Of a DNA stretch of 37,330 bases, positions 32,197-37,330 are shown one piece after another; position 1 is the first letter of the stretch; the number at the start of each line of letters is the position of its first letter. The stretch is from Sphingomonas bacterium (GTDB lineage: Bacteria > Pseudomonadota > Alphaproteobacteria > Sphingomonadales > Sphingomonadaceae), in assembly GCF_028289855.1 (NCBI RefSeq), contig NZ_JAQGKZ010000024.1, forward strand, positions 1 through 37,330, in the 5' to 3' direction. The position numbers were made by a program, and so were the translations under genes. Under the pieces are notes generated by a model, which saw only the letters and a list, made by a program, of their open reading frames with translations, searched no databases and was not told the origin of the DNA.

Positions 32197-32884
32197 AGCT
32201 CGCCCCGTTCACGTCGATCACCGCACCGGTCATCGATGGCGGAGCGCTGAGCGCGAGATAGGTGACGGCGTTGGCGACTTCCTCGGGGTCGGCGACACGG
32301 CCGAGCGGGATGTCGGCGAGCAATTTGTCGCCGCCGCGGCTCGCCAGATAATCTTCAGCCATGCCGGTCATCGTGAAACCGGGGCATACCGCGAAGGCGA
32401 GGATATTCTGTGCGGCATAACCGCGGGCGATGCTTTTGGTCATCGCGACCATCCCGGCTTTGGACGCCGCATAGTGCCAGTGCCCCGGCGAGTCGCCGCG
32501 ATAGGCGGCACGGCTGGCGACGTTGACGATGCGGCCGCCCGTCCCGCGCTCCTGCCAGTGCCGGATCGCAAGCCGGCACAATTCGGCGCTCGCGGTCAAA
32601 TTGATCCGCATCGTGCGTTCCCAGTTGGCGACCCAGGCGTCGTCGGGCTGATCGATCGGGTTGGCTTCGAACACGCCGGCATTGTTGATCAGGACGTTGA
32701 TCGTACCGAGCTGGCTGAGCGCCGTATCCCACAAATGGCGCGGGCCCGTCGCGTCGGCGAAATCGGCGGCGATGCCGCTTGCGGTGCCGTGGCCAACGAA
32801 GGTGACGCCAGCGGTAGTGGACAGCGCGGCAGCGATCGCCGCGCCGATGCCCCGGCTACTGCCGGTCAAGAGGATATTGGTCAT
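32186..32884 (-). CDS. SDR family oxidoreductase, FabG-like 3-oxoacyl-ACP reductase
   Basis: A 232-residue short-chain dehydrogenase/reductase. The cofactor loop is LLTGSSRGIGAAIAAAL, INNAGVFEANPID gives the NNAG motif, and the catalytic Ser, Tyr and Lys are in IVNVASRAAYRG and HWHYAASKAGM. The C-terminal GAVIDVNGASYVR is like FabG homologues. It may reduce a 3-oxoacyl-ACP or -CoA, but the family is broad and this is not necessarily the essential fabG. The ATG at 32884 was chosen over an in-frame ATG at 32986, which lies in the chemoreceptor gene. It overlaps prmA downstream by 11 bases. Confidence 0.88.
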   Translation of the reverse strand: MTNILLTGSSRGIGAAIAAALSTTAGVTFVGHGTASGIAADFADATGPRHLWDTALSQLGTINVLINNAGVFEANPIDQPDDAWVANWERTMRINLTASAELCRLAIRHWQERGTGGRIVNVASRAAYRGDSPGHWHYAASKAGMVAMTKSIARGYAAQNILAFAVCPGFTMTGMAEDYLASRGGDKLLADIPLGRVADPEEVANAVTYLALSAPPSMTGAVIDVNGASYVR

Positions 32885-32909
32885 GCGCGCCGCTGTAGCG
32901 CGCGGAAGC

Positions 32910-34274
32910 TCAGGCCGCCACGCTTGCCGAGAAATCGTCGGCCGCACCTTTGAGGCCGCCGAGCCGGTCGTCGACGTCGCCGACATCCTCGGCCAGCGTC
33001 CCCATTTCGCGCGCGACGTTTTCGGTGTCCTCGCGGATCGTCGCGATGGTGTGCGCCATCGAATCGGCCGCTAGCGCGGTCTCGTCGACCGCGGCGGTGA
33101 TCGCGGTCACGGTCTGGGCCTGTACTTCCATCGCCTCGCGGATGCGCGCGGCGGAATCCTGCACTTCGGCGACGGTCGCCTTGATCGAGGCGCTGGTGTC
33201 GACGGTGGACCGGGTGGCGGACTGGATCGCGGCGATCTTGGCAGCGATATCGTCGGTCGCGCGCGCGGTCTGGTTGGCGAGGCTTTTGACCTCCTGCGCA
33301 ACGACTGCGAAGCCGCGGCCGGCATCGCCCGCGCGCGCGGCCTCGATCGTCGCATTGAGCGCGAGCAAATTGGTCTGGCCGGCAATGTCGCGGATCAGCC
33401 CAAGGATCGATTCGATCGACTTGGCGTGATCGCTCAGCGCCCCGCTCGATCCGACCGCGTCACCCGCCTGGTCGGCGGCGCGGTTGGCGATCTCGGCAGC
33501 CGCCTCGACCTCGATCCGGGCATCCTCGATCGCGCGGATCAGCCCAGCGGCGGTCTGTGCCGCCTCGCGCATCGCGACCGCCGATTGCTCCGCGGCGGCG
33601 GCGACCTCGCTCGTCTTGCCGATCATGCCCTTGGCCGACACGGAGGTGCGCCCGGCCTGTTCGCGGATCCGCGCGCCGAGTTCGGCAGTCGCGCCGATCG
33701 ATCCGGCGATCGATTCGCGGAATTTTTCCGAGCTGGCGAGCCGCGACTTGCGCGCGCGATGCTCGATCAATTGCGAGACGTAGCTGGTCAGCACGTGCGC
33801 TTCGACGAAGGACAGCCGCTGCAGCACGTCGGCATACCGTGCCAGCCGAACGCTGTCGGTGCCGCACGCGTCGGCGAGGATGATGAGCGTTTCCTGATAC
33901 GCGGCGGTCAGCGACGCGAGCAACGGCGCCAGCGACACCCCGGCGCGGTCCGACTGGCGCGCGTTGGTGCAGGCCATTTCCATCCATTCGCGACCCATCG
34001 GGTCTTCGAACTTCGCCCGCATATAAGCGGTGCTGGTTTCGATCTCCTGCGCGAGCTGTTCGGGGGTGTAATAGGCGCGGACGTGCGCGGTCGCGGGGTG
34101 CGCGAGATAATGCTGCCAGAAGATTTCGCAGACGCGGCGATAATGCGGTGCGACGATCGGGGCGATTTCGGCCGTCAGCGGGCGGATTTGCCCGTCCCAG
34201 TCGAACGCCGGCAAGTCGCGGGCGAGCGCTTCTTCCAGGTCCTGGGGCCAGGTTGCCGACTGTTTCTCGCTCAT
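32910..34274 (-). CDS. Soluble methyl-accepting chemotaxis protein with globin-like sensor, copy A
   Basis: A 454-residue chemoreceptor without membrane segments. Residues about 25-180 look like a globin-coupled sensor domain ([48 protein letters not shown]). Where protoglobins have the heme His in an R-x-G-x-x-H context, this one reads [11 protein letters not shown], with no histidine. Residues about 200-454 are the coiled-coil signalling domain with the CheA-contact hairpin [19 protein letters not shown] and [10 protein letters not shown]. No HAMP domain and no C-terminal CheR-binding pentapeptide were seen. AGAGGGAAG precedes the ATG. It lies 18 bp after copy B on the same strand, so they are probably cotranscribed. 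Confidence 0.85.
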   Translation of the reverse strand: MSEKQSATWPQDLEEALARDLPAFDWDGQIRPLTAEIAPIVAPHYRRVCEIFWQHYLAHPATAHVRAYYTPEQLAQEIETSTAYMRAKFEDPMGREWMEMACTNARQSDRAGVSLAPLLASLTAAYQETLIILADACGTDSVRLARYADVLQRLSFVEAHVLTSYVSQLIEHRARKSRLASSEKFRESIAGSIGATAELGARIREQAGRTSVSAKGMIGKTSEVAAAAEQSAVAMREAAQTAAGLIRAIEDARIEVEAAAEIANRAADQAGDAVGSSGALSDHAKSIESILGLIRDIAGQTNLLALNATIEAARAGDAGRGFAVVAQEVKSLANQTARATDDIAAKIAAIQSATRSTVDTSASIKATVAEVQDSAARIREAMEVQAQTVTAITAAVDETALAADSMAHTIATIREDTENVAREMGTLAEDVGDVDDRLGGLKGAADDFSASVAA

Positions 34275-34292
34275 CTTCCCTCTTCCGGGACG

Positions 34293-35651
34293 TTATGCCG
34301 CCACTTTGGCGACGAAATCGCTGGCACTGGTCTTGAGCTGGCCAAGCTGGCCGTCGAGCGAATCGAATCCCCGCCCGACGCTGTCGATCTCGCTCGCCAC
34401 CGCCTCGGTATCCTCGCGAATGGTTGCGATTGTGTTCGACATCGAATCGGCGGCGAGCGCGGTCTCGTCGACCGCGGCGGTGATCGCCGTCACGGTCTGC
34501 GCCTGGGCTTCCATCGCGAAGCGGATGCGATTGGCCGATTCCTGGACTTCGGTGACGGTCGCCTTGATCGACGCATTGGTATCGACGGTGGAACGCGTGG
34601 CGGACTGGATCGCCGCGATCTTGGCGGCGATATCGTCGGTGGCGCGCGCGGTCTGGTTGGCGAGGCTTTTGACTTCCTGCGCGACAACCGCGAAGCCGCG
34701 GCCGGCATCGCCCGCGCGGGCCGCCTCGATCGTCGCGTTGAGCGCGAGCAAATTGGTCTGACCGGCAATGTCGCGAATCAGCCCCAGAATCGATTCGATC
34801 GATTTGGCATGATCGCTCAGCGCTTCCGACATGCCGACCGCCTGGCCGGCCTGGGAACTGGCGCGGTTGGCGATTTCGGCGGCTGCCTCGACCTCGATCC
34901 GGGCGTCCTCGATCGCGCGGATCAGCCCGGCGGCGGTCTGTGCGGCTTCGCGCATCGCGACCGCCGATTGCTCGGCGGCTGCGGCGACTTCGCTGGTCTT
35001 TCCGATCATCCCGCGCGCCGACGTGGAGGTGCGCACCGACTGGTCGCGCAATGCATGGCTTTCCTGGCTCGACCGCTCGACCACCATGGCGATGCCGTCG
35101 CGGAATTCGGCGGCGAGCGCTTCGCGCGCGGCTTGCGCGGTGTGCTCGACGAATCCGTTGTAGAGCGCGACCGTTATGTCGCCCTCCATCGCCGACAGCC
35201 GCAACAATGTGTCGATCATCGTCGGTAGGCGTGGATCGTCGCGATCGACGCGGGCCATCAGGCTGCCGAGCGCGGCGCGGTCGCTGGCGTTGATCATCGA
35301 CAGCAATGCTTCGGGCTCGACCTTGCCGGCATAGGCCGCGGCGACCGAGCGCGCGATCGATTCGACCCAGCCGCGCTCGTTGGTCTTGAGGAATCGCATC
35401 TTGAGGAAATCGACCCCCAGGTCGATCATCTTGGCGGTTTCGTGCGGCGCCCAGACGCGGTCGTCGGCGAAACAGCGCAGCCATTGCTGCCAATACGCTT
35501 CGGAGATCGCGCGGATGTCGGGCTCGATCACCGTCCACACATCATGGCTGGCGGACGCGAGCGACCCGTCAAAATCGAAGATGCGCAGCCGCTCGGACAG
35601 CCGGACCTTGGCGGCCATCACGTCGGACGAGGGCAGATCGGTGGTGCTCAA
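34293..35651 (-). CDS. Soluble methyl-accepting chemotaxis protein with globin-like sensor, copy B
   Basis: A 452-residue paralogue of copy A. The sensor domain (about 20-180) is quite different: [58 protein letters not shown], again without an obvious heme His. From about residue 200 the signalling domain is almost identical to copy A ([51 protein letters not shown]), and the DNA stays close over about 700 bp at an offset of 1383 bases. The start is TTG at 35651, supported by GGAG nine bases upstream; an ATG at 35618 has no ribosome site. Divergent from sdhC. No che operon lies in the window. Confidence 0.83.
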   Translation of the reverse strand: MSTTDLPSSDVMAAKVRLSERLRIFDFDGSLASASHDVWTVIEPDIRAISEAYWQQWLRCFADDRVWAPHETAKMIDLGVDFLKMRFLKTNERGWVESIARSVAAAYAGKVEPEALLSMINASDRAALGSLMARVDRDDPRLPTMIDTLLRLSAMEGDITVALYNGFVEHTAQAAREALAAEFRDGIAMVVERSSQESHALRDQSVRTSTSARGMIGKTSEVAAAAEQSAVAMREAAQTAAGLIRAIEDARIEVEAAAEIANRASSQAGQAVGMSEALSDHAKSIESILGLIRDIAGQTNLLALNATIEAARAGDAGRGFAVVAQEVKSLANQTARATDDIAAKIAAIQSATRSTVDTNASIKATVTEVQESANRIRFAMEAQAQTVTAITAAVDETALAADSMSNTIATIREDTEAVASEIDSVGRGFDSLDGQLGQLKTSASDFVAKVAA

Positions 35652-35721
35652 GATCGGTTGCTCCGGGCTAACGCATGACGGCGACGCGAGAATTTACCGT
35701 CACGGGCTAGCGCGAATTTGG

Positions 35722-35736
35722 TTAAGGAGAGGTTAG
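35722..35736. promoter_or_regulatory. CtrA-like box in the chemoreceptor/sdhC divergent region
   Basis: TTAA-GGAGAGG-TTAG matches the alphaproteobacterial CtrA consensus TTAA-N7-TTAA except for the last base. It lies 71 bp upstream of the chemoreceptor start and 74 bp before sdhC. CtrA controls motility genes in many relatives. A single near-match in a 158-bp gap is weak evidence. I saw no other convincing motif in this gap. Confidence 0.3.
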
Positions 35737-35809
35737 GAAACGGCGGATGGGTTGCATCCCAAAGCGTGAGGGGTAAGAGGGCCCACGCATCCATTCAGGG
35801 GTATTTTCC

Positions 35810-36253
35810 TTGGCTACCACACCGCCGAAAGCCGCCAAAGATTCGGGGCGCCCGATCGCGCCGCATTTGAGTCACTATAAATGGGGACCGGCCATGCTGG
35901 TCTCGATCCTGCACCGCGCGACCGGCGATGGCATGGCGATCGTCGGCGGGTTGCTGTTCACCTGGTGGCTGGCGTCGCTCGCCGCGGGCAAGGAAAGCTA
36001 CGACTGGTTCCTGTCATGGTTCACCGGGCCGAGCTGGAACATTCTCGGCTATATCGTCGGCGTCGGGCTGACGCTCTCGCTGTTCCAGCACATGTTGAGC
36101 GGCATCCGCCACTTCGTGCTCGACACCGGCGCGGGCTACGAGCTCAAGACCAACAAGACCGGCGCGCTCCTGACGATCGTCGGGTCGGTGTTGCTCACCA
36201 TCCTGTTCTGGGGCTTGCTGCTCAAGGACGTCATCTTCGCAGGGGCAAAATAA
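35810..36253 (+). CDS. sdhC: Succinate dehydrogenase cytochrome b556 subunit
   Basis: A 147-residue membrane anchor of complex II with three helices: GMAIVGGLLFTWWLASLAAG, NILGYIVGVGLTLSLFQHML and ALLTIVGSVLLTILFWGLLL. The family signature SILHRATGDGM precedes helix 1, and the heme-binding His lies in LFQHMLSGIRHFVLDTG. The start is TTG at 35810 after CAGGGG; I see no better ATG in frame. The stop overlaps the sdhD start by one base (TAATG). The three sdh genes are tightly packed, as expected for a stoichiometric complex. Confidence 0.95.
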   Translation: MATTPPKAAKDSGRPIAPHLSHYKWGPAMLVSILHRATGDGMAIVGGLLFTWWLASLAAGKESYDWFLSWFTGPSWNILGYIVGVGLTLSLFQHMLSGIRHFVLDTGAGYELKTNKTGALLTIVGSVLLTILFWGLLLKDVIFAGAK

Positions 36254-36639
36254 TGGGCGACGGCACCGAACTCGGCCGCGTCCGCGGCCTCGGCAGCGCG
36301 CATGAGGGCGCGCATCATTGGTGGCGCCAGCGGCTGACCGCGGGGTCCAACCTGTTCTTCCTCGCCTGGTTCATGATTTCGCTGACGCGGCTGTCGGGGT
36401 TCGATTATCTGTCAGTACACAGCTGGATCGGATCGGCCTGGGTCGCGGTGCCGATGATTCTGCTGGTGATCTCGACGTGCTGGCACGCGCGGATGGGGCT
36501 GCAAGTGCTGATCGAGGATTATCAGCATGACGAAACCCGCATCGTCACGATCGTCGCGCTCGAATATTTCCTCGCGGTGATCGCGGTCACCGCGATCTTC
36601 GCGATCCTCAAGGCGGCATTGGTGCCGCTCGCGGGATGA
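36253..36639 (+). CDS. sdhD: Succinate dehydrogenase hydrophobic membrane anchor subunit
   Basis: A 128-residue, three-helix anchor subunit. Helices: [40 protein letters not shown], and [20 protein letters not shown]. The quinone/heme motif [15 protein letters not shown] (H-x-x-x-G-x6-DY) is complete. The ATG at 36253 was chosen because it overlaps the sdhC stop by one base and fits homologue length; the open frame upstream is a shadow of sdhC. It overlaps sdhA by four bases (ATGA). Confidence 0.95.
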   Translation: MGDGTELGRVRGLGSAHEGAHHWWRQRLTAGSNLFFLAWFMISLTRLSGFDYLSVHSWIGSAWVAVPMILLVISTCWHARMGLQVLIEDYQHDETRIVTIVALEYFLAVIAVTAIFAILKAALVPLAG

Positions 36640-37330
36640 GCGACGCTTATAAGATCATCGACCACACCTATGACGCGGTCGTGGTCGGTGCCGGGGGTTC
36701 CGGGCTCCGCGCGGTGCAGGAATGCGCGCAGAGCGGGCTCAAGACCGCCTGCATCACCAAGGTCTTCCCGACCCGCAGCCACACCGTTGCAGCACAGGGC
36801 GGGATCGCCGCCAGTCTGGGCAATATGGGCCCGGATCACTGGACCTGGCATATGTTCGACACCGTCAAGGGATCGGACTGGCTCGGCGATCAGGATGCGA
36901 TCGAATATATGGTCCGCGAAGCGCCCGCCGCGGTCTACGAACTCGAACACGCCGGGGTGCCGTTCAGCCGTACCGATGCCGGCAAAATCTACCAGCGCCC
37001 GTTCGGGGGCATGATGCAGAACATGGGCGAGGGGCCGCCCGCGCAGCGCACCTGCGCCGCCGCCGACCGCACCGGGCACGCGATGCTCCATGCGCTCTAC
37101 CAGCAGAGCCTGCGCTTCGACGCCGATTTCTACATCGAATATTTCGCGCTCGACCTGATCATGGACGGCGGCGAGTGCAAGGGCGTGATCGCTTTGTGCA
37201 TGGACGTCTGCTCTATCCACCTCTTCCGCTGCCTTGCCGTGGTCCTCGCGACCGGCGGCTATGGCCGCACCTATTTCTCCGCGTCCTCGGCGCATACCTG
37301 CACCTGTGACGGCTGCGGCATGGTGCTGCG
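36636..37330 (+). CDS. sdhA: Succinate dehydrogenase flavoprotein subunit, partial, suspect 3' end
   Basis: First 231 residues of the catalytic subunit, cut by the right edge. The FAD dinucleotide fold is [19 protein letters not shown], and the histidine for covalent FAD is in [30 protein letters not shown] and [20 protein letters not shown] are normal. From about 37190 the protein becomes odd: [18 protein letters not shown] and then [13 protein letters not shown], where SdhA normally has about ALNMDDGSIHRFR and an invariant HTCTGDG. Five of the six odd residues counted there that I can trace by codon fit single G-to-T changes (GGC to TGC, CGC to CTC). The frame stays open, so this looks like low-quality sequence at a contig end rather than a diverged enzyme. 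Confidence 0.9.
   Translation, partial: MSDAYKIIDHTYDAVVVGAGGSGLRAVQECAQSGLKTACITKVFPTRSHTVAAQGGIAASLGNMGPDHWTWHMFDTVKGSDWLGDQDAIEYMVREAPAAVYELEHAGVPFSRTDAGKIYQRPFGGMMQNMGEGPPAQRTCAAADRTGHAMLHALYQQSLRFDADFYIEYFALDLIMDGGECKGVIALCMDVCSIHLFRCLAVVLATGGYGRTYFSASSAHTCTCDGCGMVL

Noticed and set aside
32910..35023. Long direct repeat as a possible mobile element or assembly duplication
   Set aside because: The similarity stops at a domain boundary and both copies encode complete, different proteins with many synonymous differences. It is a gene duplication.
33460..35538. Very long open frame (692 codons, minus strand) antisense in register to the two chemoreceptors, and a 600-codon frame on the plus strand at 33426-35228
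   Set aside because: Both are Arg/Asp/Gly-rich shadow frames caused by high GC in the third codon position of the true receptor genes, with no domain, signal or ribosome site.
1..37330. CRISPR arrays, tRNA or rRNA genes, insertion sequences, toxin-antitoxin or defence genes
   Set aside because: I looked for short regular repeats, cloverleaf-like segments, transposase motifs and typical small gene pairs and saw none. The short repeats present are four dispersed inverted elements and two tandem operators.

Overview
The window looks like chromosomal DNA of a sphingomonad-type alphaproteobacterium (Sphingomonas or a close relative). Grounds: high GC with strongly G/C-biased third codon positions, a class I PHA synthase next to a phasin, an aerobic PhhA, a B12-dependent methylmalonyl-CoA pathway, a CC_3452-type small secreted protein, a TonB-dependent receptor, and intergenic inverted repeats of a kind I associate with sphingomonads. 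I saw no tRNA, rRNA, CRISPR array, insertion sequence or prophage block. No gene-free stretch exceeds 300 bases; the longest gaps (about 217 bp at 6288-6504 and 10522-10738) hold the regulatory sites listed, or nothing recognisable in the second case.

Layout. 1-325: 5' end of a Rel/SpoT-type (p)ppGpp enzyme (minus). 413-1373: secreted small protein and a divergent HxlR regulator around a 42-bp dyad. 1374-3782: minus operon alaC-like aminotransferase, TauE/SafE permease, hotdog thioesterase. 3869-6353: PHA module (phaC, phasin with a PhaR-like operator pair, strong terminator). 6402-8622: TonB-dependent receptor behind tandem BlaI/CopY-like operators. 8755-11779: clpS, MDR oxidoreductase, MAPEG protein, SleB-type hydrolase. 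11895-14305: a frameshifted S9 peptidase and a small exported protein. 14461-23700: nine same-strand genes for propionyl-CoA to succinyl-CoA conversion (pccB, unknown, mce, enoyl-CoA hydratase, mutase, bioB, a low-GC unknown, pccA, a small membrane protein). Biotin synthase lies inside the operon that encodes the biotin enzyme. 23701-27529: minus trio of MocA-like cytidylyltransferase, XdhC and a PaoC-like molybdenum subunit without its Fe-S and FAD partners. 27587-31183: secreted GDPD, lipoprotein, alpha/beta hydrolase, phhA, M15-like peptidase. 31249-35651: prmA, an SDR reductase and two tandem soluble chemoreceptors with nearly identical signalling domains but different globin-like sensors. 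35810-37330: sdhC, sdhD and a partial sdhA.

Most notable: (i) four composite inverted repeats whose two arms are each a hairpin, with compensatory base changes between arms in three of the four; (ii) the paired chemoreceptors, whose globin-like sensors seem to lack the heme-binding histidine; (iii) tandem 21-bp operator repeats before the TonB receptor; (iv) sequence-quality warnings, namely a one-base frameshift in the S9 peptidase and a run of G-to-T-like substitutions in the last 150 bp of sdhA. Most genes are ordinary core metabolism. I do not see a clear new defence or mobile system here.
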